Source: Bacillus gaemokensis
GTDB lineage: Bacteria; Bacillota; Bacilli; Bacillales; Bacillaceae_G
Length of the DNA stretch: 64,000 nt
Assembly: GCF_001590835.1 (NCBI RefSeq)
Contig: NZ_LTAQ01000001.1
Coordinates: 989,496 to 1,053,495 of the forward strand
Direction: 5' to 3'
Made by a program: the position numbers and the translations under genes. Shown piece by piece: positions 17,413 to 25,547 of the stretch. Below the pieces are notes generated by a model, which did no database searches, was not told the DNA's origin, and was given only the letters and a program-made list of their open reading frames with translations. Numbering within the stretch: the stretch's first letter is position 1; every line of letters starts with the position of its first letter.

Positions 17413-17981
17413 AATTAGAACGTGTACTACCATTTGCACGCACATTGCTGCAAACAGCTGTCAAAGAAGACGATTATGCCGTAGATGCAACACTTGGTAA
17501 CGGTCATGATACTTGTTTCTTAGCAGAGATTGTTGGAGACAATGGAAGAGTATTTGGATTTGACATTCAGCGTGAAGCGATTGAAAGTTCTGCCGCTCGC
17601 CTAAAAGAAAAAGGATTAGAAAAACGAACTGTTCTCGTTCATGATAGTCACGATACTTTATTAGCGGTATTGCCAGAAGAGGCAAAAGGAAAAGTAACTG
17701 GAGCTATTTTCAACTTAGGTTACCTACCTGGCGGTGACAAGCATATCGTGACAAAACCAAACTCAACAATAGCTGCCATCGAACAATTATTAGAAGTAAT
17801 GGCACCAGAAGGCATCATTGTCCTTGTCATTTATCATGGGCATCCAGAAGGACAAGTGGAGCGCGATGCTGTTCTGCAATTTGCCGAAGAGCTTGACCAA
17901 AAACAAGCGCATGTACTTCGTTACGGATTCATTAACCAACAAAATAACCCGCCATTTATTGTAGCAATTGAAAAGCGCTAA
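17409..17981 (+). CDS. mnmM: SAM-dependent methyltransferase YtqB / MnmM
   Basis: 190 residues, class I Rossmann-fold methyltransferase. Motif I is DATLGNGHDTCF (about residues 23-34), the acidic loop is VFGFDIQ, and the motif IV region is GAIFNLGYLPGGDK. B. subtilis YtqB (MnmM) methylates nm5s2U to mnm5s2U at position 34 of tRNA. Its start ATGA overlaps the ytqA stop, so the two are translationally coupled. The gene ends in a repeat-borne terminator. Confidence 0.92.
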   Translation: MKLERVLPFARTLLQTAVKEDDYAVDATLGNGHDTCFLAEIVGDNGRVFGFDIQREAIESSAARLKEKGLEKRTVLVHDSHDTLLAVLPEEAKGKVTGAIFNLGYLPGGDKHIVTKPNSTIAAIEQLLEVMAPEGIIVLVIYHGHPEGQVERDAVLQFAEELDQKQAHVLRYGFINQQNNPPFIVAIEKR

Positions 17982-18063
17982 ATATATCGGCGCTTTTTTC
18001 AATATATCGACCGTTCGACAGAAATCGATAAAAAGACGTGCACATATGCATGTCTTTTTTATT
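17982..18063 (+). repeat. Iteron-terminator repeat, copy A (2 units)
   Basis: Two units of about 20 bp beginning ATATATCGGCG and ATATATCGACCG, then GACAGAAATCGAT and a terminator hairpin (AAAAGACGTGCA / TGCATGTCTTTT, 18031-18058). The first unit also pairs with the ytqB end (AAAAGCGC / GCGCTTTT, 17971-17998), giving a second terminator. Related copies lie at 20440 and 22208. Confidence 0.75.
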
Positions 18064-18128
18064 GTCTCAAGAATAAAACCTACCATATAATGGATATATA
18101 AATTCTAAACAGAAGGAAGGCCATTATT

Positions 18129-19022
18129 TTGTTATTAGAACTAAAGGAGATTACAAAGAAATATGATAAGCAACTTATACTAGAAAACATTCATTTATCT
18201 ATTCCAAAGGGACAAACAGTTGCCATTATCGGCGGAAATGGTACCGGAAAAAGCACTTTACTCAAAATGATTGCTGGATTTATTGCTCCTACAGCAGGAA
18301 CAATCGAAAAACAATTAGATATGAAAATCGGATATGTACCTGAGCATTTTCCAGAAGACATTCGTTTTACGCTCGAAGATTATTTGTACCATCTCGGCCG
18401 TATTCAAGGTCTATCGAAAGAGTATTTACAAAACAAAATCCCTTCACTACTAGAAACTTTTCATTTACAACATGCCCATCATTCCATTATAAGAAATTTT
18501 TCCAAAGGAATGAAGCAAAAAACTGGTATTATACAAGCACTCCTGAGTGCTGTTGATTTATTAGTTTTAGACGAACCTCTTTCTGGACTTGATCCAAACT
18601 CCCAACAAGAACTTGAACATATACTCCTTACCTTAAAAGAGCAGGGCCTTACCATTCTCTTCACATGTCATGAAAAACAACTATTAGAAAACTTTGCTGA
18701 CCGAATCGTAACATTAGCTAACCATACCATTACAGCGGATAAACTTTTAACATCTGATACACTCCCGACAGAACACATCTACATAGAGACAACTGTACCA
18801 CACACATTTTCTATCTCAGAATTACAGAAACAATCTGGCTACATACATGTTACATATAACGAAGACCAAAACCTTATTCAATTACAAATTGAAAAGACTT
18901 GTACAAATGACATACTTCAATATTTATTACATAACAACGCGTCCATCACATTGCTACAACCTAAATTCCTAAACCGAAAGAAGGATCTCTATGATTGCAC
19001 TCATTCGTTACAATTTTCTTGA
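18129..19022 (+). CDS. ABC transporter ATP-binding protein
   Basis: 297 residues from a TTG start at 18129 (ribosome binding site GAAGG). Walker A is GGNGTGKST, the signature region FSKGMKQK replaces the usual LSGGQ and is common in ABC-2 exporters, and Walker B is LLVLDEPLSGLD. After the nucleotide-binding domain comes an extra C-terminal region of about 80 residues with no known motif. It overlaps the following permease gene by 32 bp, so they form one exporter. The substrate is unknown. Confidence 0.9.
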   Translation: MLLELKEITKKYDKQLILENIHLSIPKGQTVAIIGGNGTGKSTLLKMIAGFIAPTAGTIEKQLDMKIGYVPEHFPEDIRFTLEDYLYHLGRIQGLSKEYLQNKIPSLLETFHLQHAHHSIIRNFSKGMKQKTGIIQALLSAVDLLVLDEPLSGLDPNSQQELEHILLTLKEQGLTILFTCHEKQLLENFADRIVTLANHTITADKLLTSDTLPTEHIYIETTVPHTFSISELQKQSGYIHVTYNEDQNLIQLQIEKTCTNDILQYLLHNNASITLLQPKFLNRKKDLYDCTHSLQFS

Positions 19023-19683
19023 TTATACAAAGTCGTACAAGTATGTTCCACCAATTGCGATGTATATCGTAAGTTTACTTTTTGTCTATACTTACAAACC
19101 AAATCCAATTGTTGCAACGTATTTAGAAACTGCACTTACGCTCTACTTACTTTCAGCTTGGATTACGATTACACTATTTCATACAGAAGATCCTGTTCAG
19201 GAACAAATTACGCTTTCTCATACAAAAAAAATACTAGCTTTATACATTGGTAAATATGTAACAGTCTTGCTCATTTGTAGCGTTCTATCTCTCATATCTG
19301 TTATATATCCAATTGCCTTTCAGATGTTTAAAGAAAAAATAACAGTCTCATTATTTATCACGGGTCTCCTTGCACACATTTCTTTATCTATACTTGGTAT
19401 TTCCATCGCAACATTATTTACAAGAAACATCATTAAAAAAGCAAGTACAGCTTGGCTTAGCCTTTCTTTTGTATTACTTATAACAATTGCGTCCATTCGT
19501 CTCAAAAAAGAAATGCCGGAATTATTATGGTTTTTTCCACCTATCGACAGTTTTATGATGCTTGCACAATATGAGCACCATTTGCTTGTTCACGTGCTCC
19601 GGCTTACTGCATGGGCATTTGCATATTCTGTTGTATTAATAGGAGTGTTTCTTTATCTTGTTCGAAAAAGAAGGAACATGTAG
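18991..19683 (+). CDS. ABC-2-type transporter membrane protein
   Basis: 230 residues with about six transmembrane helices, starting inside the ATPase gene (ATG 18991 after GAAGGATCTCT). It belongs with the ATPase upstream as a two-gene exporter. The early segment YTKSYKYVPPIAMYIVSLLFVYTY matches no family I know by name. No terminator is seen before the racemase gene. Confidence 0.85.
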   Translation: MIALIRYNFLDYTKSYKYVPPIAMYIVSLLFVYTYKPNPIVATYLETALTLYLLSAWITITLFHTEDPVQEQITLSHTKKILALYIGKYVTVLLICSVLSLISVIYPIAFQMFKEKITVSLFITGLLAHISLSILGISIATLFTRNIIKKASTAWLSLSFVLLITIASIRLKKEMPELLWFFPPIDSFMMLAQYEHHLLVHVLRLTAWAFAYSVVLIGVFLYLVRKRRNM

Positions 19684-19736
19684 ATCGGAACAAGAATTTC
19701 TAAATTTAGATTAATAAATTAGGGGGATTTACAACG

Positions 19737-20417
19737 ATGATCGGAATACTAGCAGGAATGGGTCCAAAATCAACAGGTCCATTCGTTGATACAGTAGTTG
19801 AACAATGCCAAAAGATATACGACGCAAAGCACGATATGGATTTCCCACATATGATGATTTATTCCTGTCCAACACCTTTTTATATGGATAGACCGATTGA
19901 TCATAAAGCTATGGAGAGGGCTATTATAACTGGCGCACAAAAACTTGAAAGTACAGGTGTTGATTTTATCGCCATGCCATGCAATACAGCGCATCTATAT
20001 TTTAATCAGTTACAAGACTCGGTTTCAGTTCCCATTTTAAATATGGCAGATGAGACGATAAAAGAAATACCAAATCATGTGAAAAAAATAACCCTTTTAG
20101 CAACTGATGTGACCGTTCAATCTGGCATCTATCAAGATGGGATTTCAAAACGCGGTATAGATTATATACATAAAGACAACTGGCAAACGGATATCACTAA
20201 AATAATATCAAAAATAAAAGCAGGAAACCTAAGCGAAGCAAGTGAATTATGGCATACACTTTGTATAGAATTAGCTGAAGCAGTAGATGCCGTTATTATA
20301 GCGTGTACAGATTTGAATGTTGTATCGGGTGCAGAAATACATAACCTTTGCTTTGTGGATTCAGCGTCTTGTCTTGCGAAGGCGGTTGTCCATAAATATT
20401 TGTCTATTCGATCATAA
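19737..20417 (+). CDS. Aspartate/glutamate racemase family protein
   Basis: 226 residues. The two catalytic cysteines of the family are present in MPCNTAH (about residue 82) and IIACTDLN (about 188). The N-terminus MIGILAGMGPKSTGPFVD is the usual GGMGP-type start of RacX-like aspartate racemases. It interconverts L- and D-amino acids by two-base catalysis; the substrate is not certain. It has its own ribosome binding site (GGGGGATTTACAACG) and stands 53 bp after the ABC pair. Confidence 0.9.
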   Translation: MIGILAGMGPKSTGPFVDTVVEQCQKIYDAKHDMDFPHMMIYSCPTPFYMDRPIDHKAMERAIITGAQKLESTGVDFIAMPCNTAHLYFNQLQDSVSVPILNMADETIKEIPNHVKKITLLATDVTVQSGIYQDGISKRGIDYIHKDNWQTDITKIISKIKAGNLSEASELWHTLCIELAEAVDAVIIACTDLNVVSGAEIHNLCFVDSASCLAKAVVHKYLSIRS

Positions 20418-20439
20418 ATTACATACTAATCCCTCACGC

Positions 20440-20570
20440 CGCTAAATATATCAGCGTTTTTTGCATTATATCGACCGTTTCTTCAAATATATCGGCGATT
20501 CGACACAACATATCGACCGTTCGACAGAAATCGATAGAAAAAGACGTGTAGCATATACACGTCTTTTTCC
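20440..20570 (+). repeat. Iteron-terminator repeat, copy B (4 units)
   Basis: Four units of about 20-21 bp, alternating ATATATCRGCG-type and ATATCGACCG-type starts. They end in GACAGAAATCGAT and a hairpin (AAAAGACGTGTA / TACACGTCTTTT, about 20538-20568). The hairpin stem differs from copy A, but the pairing is kept. It terminates the racemase gene. Confidence 0.75.
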
Positions 20571-20684
20571 CATGCCCCCTAATACTTTTAATTTTTTTCA
20601 CAATTCTCTCAAAATAATCACACTTAATATCGATATATTAAATAGGTATTTTATTCATACAAGGAAGGTTAGGGGAATTATAAT

Positions 20685-21995
20685 ATGAAAAGTAATCGAT
20701 CGCTTCATTACATTTTCTGGAGGTGGCATTTTTACGCGGGTCTCTTTATGACACCACTTCTTATTACTTTATCACTCAGCGGAATTGGTTATTTATTTCG
20801 AGAGGACGTTGAAAATTTTATTTATAAAGATTTATATTTCGGAAATAGCCAGCAAATGGAATCTCTGTCCATGACTGAATCCGTTTCACTAATAGAAAAG
20901 AAATATCTCCATTATAACGTTACGAAAATTAGTTATTTTAAAGATGCTCACAATACAAGACTAACAATGGCAAATGAATATACAGGTGACCAAAAATATG
21001 TTTATTTAGATAAACATAACCAAATTGTTGGTGATCAAAATGCGAATGAAACATTCGCAAATATAATGCGAGAACTACACAGCTCTCTGCTAGTTGGCGG
21101 AACTGTTGTGAACTACTTAGTCGAATTAGCCGCTTGCTGGACAATCTTTTTAATTGTAACTGGTTTATATATGAGTATAAAACGGTTCAAGAACACTCCG
21201 ATATCAAACGCCAGGGAGCGATCCAAAAGATTTCACAGCATCATCGGGATTATATTTACAATTCCACTCATTCTTTTAGTACTAACAGGATTACCTTGGT
21301 CCGCTTTCATGGGAAAACAAATTTATAACGTAGCAACTTCCAATGAATCACTGGGTTATCCGAAATTATATATGGCACCGCCAGAATCTAAATTTAAAGA
21401 ATTACCATGGGCGACTAGACAAGAAACGCCTCCACAATCAAATGTAACTGAGCAGGTCGCTCTTTCAATCGATGACCTAGAAAAGAAGATTCAAATTGAA
21501 AAACCTTATGTAGTTTCATTACCAAGTGATCCAAAAGGCGTATTCACAGTTTCAAAATCTAGCGGTTCTGGTATTACAGGAATGCACGTATCACCGAACG
21601 AAGAAATCACTGCTTATTTTGAACAATATAGCGGCACTCTCATTTCAAAAATTGACTATCGTGACTATGGATTATTTGCACAGTGGTTCTCCTATGGTAT
21701 CCCGCTTCATGAAGGACATTTATTCGGATGGCCCAACAAAATATTATGCTTACTTACAACTTCATCCCTTTTATTCCTCATTTATTTCGGGGTTAAAATG
21801 TGGTTAGCAAGAAAACCAAAAGGGAAGCTAGCGGCACCACCAAAACAAAAAGATAAGAAAAGCATATTCGCTTTCATACTTATTATGATTCTATTAGGTA
21901 TTGCAATGCCTTTATTTGGTTTATCTGTGCTTATCATTTTCATAGTTGAATTTTTACTATATCTATTCTCTAAAATAAATCGACATCAAATATAA
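20685..21995 (+). CDS. PepSY-associated membrane protein (PiuB-like)
   Basis: 436 residues. The N-terminus LHYIFWRWHFYAGLFMTPLLI is the hallmark of PepSY-TM proteins, with four main transmembrane helices and two extracytoplasmic PepSY-like regions (about residues 40-130 and 240-330). A further hydrophobic pair lies at the C-terminus. The family is often iron-regulated or linked to reductase functions. I saw no clear Fur box upstream, so I do not assign a role. The ATG at 20685 has AGGGGAATTATAAT before it. Confidence 0.88.
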   Translation: MKSNRSLHYIFWRWHFYAGLFMTPLLITLSLSGIGYLFREDVENFIYKDLYFGNSQQMESLSMTESVSLIEKKYLHYNVTKISYFKDAHNTRLTMANEYTGDQKYVYLDKHNQIVGDQNANETFANIMRELHSSLLVGGTVVNYLVELAACWTIFLIVTGLYMSIKRFKNTPISNARERSKRFHSIIGIIFTIPLILLVLTGLPWSAFMGKQIYNVATSNESLGYPKLYMAPPESKFKELPWATRQETPPQSNVTEQVALSIDDLEKKIQIEKPYVVSLPSDPKGVFTVSKSSGSGITGMHVSPNEEITAYFEQYSGTLISKIDYRDYGLFAQWFSYGIPLHEGHLFGWPNKILCLLTTSSLLFLIYFGVKMWLARKPKGKLAAPPKQKDKKSIFAFILIMILLGIAMPLFGLSVLIIFIVEFLLYLFSKINRHQI

Positions 21996-22034
21996 AAAAG
22001 CATGTGTACAAGTTTTCTTGTACACATGCTTTTT
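21995..22034. terminator. Bidirectional terminator
   Basis: 16-bp stem AAAAAGCATGTGTACA with a short loop and T runs on both sides, between the convergent genes ending at 21995 and 22033. Confidence 0.88.
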
Positions 22035-22200
22035 ATTTATGACTCAATTTTTTCTTTTTCTCACAAATTAAAAAGAAAACATCACCAATAATAATAATCC
22101 CTATAATAGCCTGAGCTACATAATCCATTTTCGTTGGGCCACCAGCTCTATTCATCATTATGTATATTCCAATAATGAATGAGATAGAAAGACAAAACAT
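22033..22200 (-). CDS. Small two-helix membrane protein, 5' end disturbed by a repeat
   Basis: 55 residues if started at ATG 22200: two hydrophobic helices (FCLSISFIIGIYIMM and QAIIGIIIIGDVFFLI) and a basic tail. There is no ribosome binding site before 22200. The open frame continues to 22311 only because it runs through iteron repeat copy C, which encodes non-natural-looking sequence. The repeat has probably cut off the original promoter or N-terminus. It may be a dead gene. Confidence 0.4.
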   Translation of the reverse strand: MFCLSISFIIGIYIMMNRAGGPTKMDYVAQAIIGIIIIGDVFFLICEKKKKLSHK

Positions 22201-22207
22201 GCTACGA

Positions 22208-22352
22208 TGGTATATCAGCGATTTTTGCATTATATCGACCGCTTCTTCAAATATATCAGCGATTTTTTCGATATATCGGCGATTCGACACAATATATCGA
22301 CCGCTCGACAAAAATCAACAAAAAAGACGTGCACGAAATGCACGTCTTTTTC
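22208..22352 (+). repeat. Iteron-terminator repeat, copy C (5 units)
   Basis: Five units of 20-21 bp starting with WTATATCRGCG or WTATATCGACCG, then a terminator hairpin (AAAAAGACGTGCA / TGCACGTCTTTTT, 22321-22351). That hairpin also serves ytpB on the minus strand. Same orientation as copies A and B. Confidence 0.78.
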
Positions 22353-22359
22353 TATTTCA

Positions 22360-23421
22360 TCACTGCGCCATTTTCTTTCGGTACATCTTCCCGTTCCAAT
22401 AGAAGAATCGTGAAGTGAAGCCTCCGTATTTCACAATGCGCCGTGCCATATGTTGCATATTCTTTTGCTCTGATACCTTTTGATCTGACAAATAAATTCC
22501 GAGTAGCCCGCGGCTAATAAGACGATGAAACTTCGCATGAGGTAAATCCCCAATGCTTCTTTCTGCTTCTTTCACAAAATGCTTCATTCGCTCTAATATG
22601 GTTTGCTCATTCTCATAATAGCTACAGAAATTTAAATCCCCACCAATTCGATCTTCTTCTTGATCAATGAAATAATCAAGTAAAATATGAAGGCCTTGTA
22701 CGTAAGGGAAATAACCTTGTTTAATCTTCGCAATATCTTCATCAAGTAATTCATCATGAAACGCATACGCCACGAGACAAAAGATGCCAAGTGTTGATCC
22801 TGCACATGCTGAAAATTCAAACCAGCTCATTGGTGGTACATTTTCCTTGTGAGCCTCAAACCATGTTTGTAAGCGTGGTTCTCGCTCTTCTAATTTCACA
22901 TGCTTATGAATTTGCAAATCACAGTAATAACAAGCAAGTTCATGAAGAATGGGAGCAATCTTATCATAATGCTTTGTCTTCCTTAGTACGTCTTGACATG
23001 TTTCAACAAGCTCATCTAAATAACCACCGTCATCCTGATCATCACGATAACGATAGTAATTACTTCCTTCACTTTCAGGCGTTAGTGCTGTTAACATCGA
23101 TTCATGCAATGCCGCAAAATCATTCGGATCAAGCGATGTACTACGGTCACATAAGTTATCTAAGTAATCACTAATCGTCTGATACGCCACAATAAAACGA
23201 ATACATTCCTCTCGGTGTTCATTAGCAAGCAGCGCTAAAATACCACCACCTTCACAATGAAACGTTTTATTCTCAATACTTGCAATGGCTTGACTATGAA
23301 GCTCGTCATTCGGAATATGGTAGGCACGCTCTTTCCACATCGCTAGCTCATGGTGTACAACCGGAAACACATCACGGTATACTTTCGCCATGAGCGTTAT
23401 GGGATTACTCGGTACGTTCAC
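22360..23421 (-). CDS. ytpB: Tetraprenyl-beta-curcumene synthase family (DUF2600)
   Basis: About 353 residues, all-helical. B. subtilis YtpB cyclises C35 heptaprenyl diphosphate to tetraprenyl-beta-curcumene, a precursor of spore-associated sesquarterpenes. The acidic segment AYQTISDYLDNLCDR probably supplies Mg-diphosphate ligands. The start is uncertain: ATG 23433 sits directly against its AGAGGAG, while GTG 23421 (MNVPSNPITLM) has AAGGA closer to normal spacing and aligns better with the B. subtilis N-terminus as I recall it. It lies beside ytpA and ytoA as in B. subtilis. Confidence 0.9.
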   Translation of the reverse strand: MNVPSNPITLMAKVYRDVFPVVHHELAMWKERAYHIPNDELHSQAIASIENKTFHCEGGGILALLANEHREECIRFIVAYQTISDYLDNLCDRSTSLDPNDFAALHESMLTALTPESEGSNYYRYRDDQDDGGYLDELVETCQDVLRKTKHYDKIAPILHELACYYCDLQIHKHVKLEEREPRLQTWFEAHKENVPPMSWFEFSACAGSTLGIFCLVAYAFHDELLDEDIAKIKQGYFPYVQGLHILLDYFIDQEEDRIGGDLNFCSYYENEQTILERMKHFVKEAERSIGDLPHAKFHRLISRGLLGIYLSDQKVSEQKNMQHMARRIVKYGGFTSRFFYWNGKMYRKKMAQ

Positions 23422-23457
23422 TTCTTCCTTCATCTCCTCTATTAAATGTCCAAATCA

Positions 23458-24261
23458 TTATTTATTTGTTTCTATTATGTTATTTACATGTATTTCAGTA
23501 AATGCTTTGATATAATTAAAAATTTCATCTCGCTCATACTCATTTAATAACTCATGATAACAGTTTGACCATTCTTTATATGCCTTATCACTAACCTTTA
23601 AGTTATCAAACCATTTACGGACACGTGTTTTATCTACAAGTTTATCCTCACATGCCTGCATTAGCAAGAGCGGAACGTCTGGAAATTCATCTATTTTTTC
23701 ATGAGCAATCTGGATAGATTTTATCAATTCACTATACCAACGAACTGACACCTTGCGCAAGAACAATGAATCATTTTCCATCGCATCCCGAACTTCTTTA
23801 TTTCGCGTTGACATTTCTACTGTAAGATTAGTTTGAAATTGGAGTTTCGGCGTGAAGATATTTAGCACCTTTGAAATAGCACGGAGCGGAGCGGCAGGTG
23901 TGGCTAAGGCTCCTAAGCATGGCGAGCTTAATATAATACCATCTATATCATCCCTCTTCGTTTCTTCCATCATTCGAATGACAACAAGACCGCCCATACT
24001 ATGTCCAAATAAAAAAATAGGTAACCGATACTTTCTTGCTTCTTTCACCCATAATTTTATTTCTTCTATATATTCATCAAATGAGTCAATATGTCCTCTA
24101 TTTCTTGAAGTCGTTCCATGAGCTGGAAGGTCTCCCATGACAACATGATAACCAAAATGATTCCACATTTCTGCAATGGCCTCGTAACGTCCATGATATT
24201 CCATCGCACCGTGTACAATCACAATTACAGCTTTTGCTGCTTCTGCTTCATAGTTCCACAT
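23458..24261 (-). CDS. ytpA: Alpha/beta hydrolase, lysophospholipase-like
   Basis: 267 residues from ATG 24261 (MWNYEAEAAKAV), chosen because GGAGGAG lies 7 nt upstream. The frame extends to 24303 without a good site. The nucleophile elbow is GHSMGG (Ser at about residue 96), the acid is in the MQACEDKLVDK region, and the His is in NCYHELLNE near the end. B. subtilis YtpA has phospholipase-type activity linked to the antibiotic bacilysocin. It is divergent from ytoA, with only 74 bp between the starts. Confidence 0.93.
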   Translation of the reverse strand: MWNYEAEAAKAVIVIVHGAMEYHGRYEAIAEMWNHFGYHVVMGDLPAHGTTSRNRGHIDSFDEYIEEIKLWVKEARKYRLPIFLFGHSMGGLVVIRMMEETKRDDIDGIILSSPCLGALATPAAPLRAISKVLNIFTPKLQFQTNLTVEMSTRNKEVRDAMENDSLFLRKVSVRWYSELIKSIQIAHEKIDEFPDVPLLLMQACEDKLVDKTRVRKWFDNLKVSDKAYKEWSNCYHELLNEYERDEIFNYIKAFTEIHVNNIIETNK

Positions 24262-24335
24262 ACGAAACTCCTCCGTTTCACTCTTTTTCATAATTTGATA
24301 CACTAAAGCTAGTTTCTAGGAAAGGAAGATTTTAC

Positions 24336-24848
24336 ATGATATATCCTTACAAAGATAAAAATCCGAAAATTGCGAGTAGTGCTTTTATCGCTGACTACGT
24401 GACGATTACAGGCGACGTCACAATTGGCGAAGAATCAAGTATTTGGTTTAACACAGTTATTCGTGGTGATGTTTCTCAGACAATTATTGGAGATAGAGTA
24501 AATGTACAAGATCAATGTACACTTCACCAAAGTCCAAAGTATCCCCTTATTTTAGAAGATGATGTTACTGTTGGACATCAAGTTATTTTACATAGTTGTA
24601 CCTTAAAAAAAGATGCTTTAATCGGAATGGGATCCATTATTTTAGACGGCGCTGAAATTGGTGAGGGTGCATTTATCGGTGCTGGCAGTTTAGTTTCACA
24701 AGGGAAACAAATCCCGCCTAATACACTAGCGTTCGGTCGCCCTGCAAAAGTCATCCGTGAATTAACAGAAGAAGACAGAAAAGATATGGAACGTATTCGC
24801 AAACAGTATGTTGAAAAAGGGCAGTACTATAAATCCCTGCAAAAATAG
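24336..24848 (+). CDS. ytoA: Gamma-carbonic-anhydrase-like hexapeptide protein
   Basis: 170 residues forming a left-handed beta helix of hexapeptide repeats (ITGDVTIGEESSIWFNTVIRGD and onward), with a C-terminal helix. Metal-ligand-type histidines are in CTLHQSP and VGHQVILHSC. It is of the gamma carbonic anhydrase/PaaY/YrdA group; B. subtilis YtoA is uncharacterised in detail. The ATG at 24336 has AAGGAAG upstream and the gene ends at a clear terminator. Confidence 0.92.
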   Translation: MIYPYKDKNPKIASSAFIADYVTITGDVTIGEESSIWFNTVIRGDVSQTIIGDRVNVQDQCTLHQSPKYPLILEDDVTVGHQVILHSCTLKKDALIGMGSIILDGAEIGEGAFIGAGSLVSQGKQIPPNTLAFGRPAKVIRELTEEDRKDMERIRKQYVEKGQYYKSLQK

Positions 24849-24856
24849 TTTCAATC

Positions 24857-24882
24857 GCTGCCACCAAAATGGCAGCTTTTTT
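24857..24882 (+). terminator. Terminator of ytoA
   Basis: Stem GCTGCCA / TGGCAGC followed by TTTTTT. Confidence 0.85.
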
Positions 24883-24992
24883 AATTTGCATCCACACATT
24901 TTCTTTACAAAACCTTATTATTCCCTCAATAAAATCTTATTAAAATAGAAGAGAATATCTCAATATATATGTAAATGAGGGGGAAAGAGTTC

Positions 24993-25535
24993 ATGAAAGT
25001 TAGACCCGTCAACTCCTTATATAGAATAGAATGTTACATTTTCAAAGGAATTAATCGTTACTTTGATCAAAAAACATTAAATATCTTTTTCCGTACCGTT
25101 ACACATATTGGTGGTGCAACCTTTTCTATCTCGCTAGCGCTGTGCTTTCTTATCTTTTCAAAAGATTTCCTACATGATGCAGCAATTGCGGCCGCATGTT
25201 CATTAGCTATTAGCCATATTCCAGTACAGATATTAAAAAGATGCTATCCGCGGAAACGACCTTATTTAACAATCCAAGATGCAAAATATCCACTGCATCC
25301 ATTAACGGACCATTCTTTCCCGTCTGGTCATACAACAGCCGTTTTTTCTGTTTTCGTTCCATTTATTTGCTTTAATCCAAGCCTGATTTTTTTGTTACTT
25401 CCAATCGCAATTATTGTTGGAATTTCGCGTATTTATCTTGGGCTTCATTATCCATCTGATGTATTTGTAGGTATGTGCCTTGGTACATGTTCTGGCATTA
25501 TCTCTTTTTATCAATTCATTCCACTTTTCATGTAA
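24993..25535 (+). CDS. PAP2 family phosphatase
   Basis: 180 residues, about six transmembrane helices. The three phosphatase motifs are intact: KRCYPRKRP (C1), PSGHTTAV (C2) and SRIYLGLHYPSD (C3). It is likely a lipid or undecaprenyl-phosphate phosphatase acting at the outer membrane face. I chose ATG 24993, preceded by GAGGGGGAAAGAG, over the in-frame ATG 24975. It is followed after 12 bp by a glycosyltransferase gene, suggesting a joint role in envelope lipid metabolism. Confidence 0.92.
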   Translation: MKVRPVNSLYRIECYIFKGINRYFDQKTLNIFFRTVTHIGGATFSISLALCFLIFSKDFLHDAAIAAACSLAISHIPVQILKRCYPRKRPYLTIQDAKYPLHPLTDHSFPSGHTTAVFSVFVPFICFNPSLIFLLLPIAIIVGISRIYLGLHYPSDVFVGMCLGTCSGIISFYQFIPLFM

Positions 25536-25547
25536 AGGAGAGATTGG

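Noticed and set aside
20580-20684. Fur box in front of the PepSY membrane protein
   Set aside because: AT-rich sequence without a match to the GATAATGATAATCATTATC type site.
22201-22311. N-terminal extension of the small membrane protein at 22033
   Set aside because: The extension is encoded entirely by the iteron repeat and has no ribosome binding site.
17982-22352. Possible CRISPR array from the 20-bp repeated units
   Set aside because: The units are directly adjacent with no unique spacers, occur in short runs at three sites and end in terminators; no cas genes are present.
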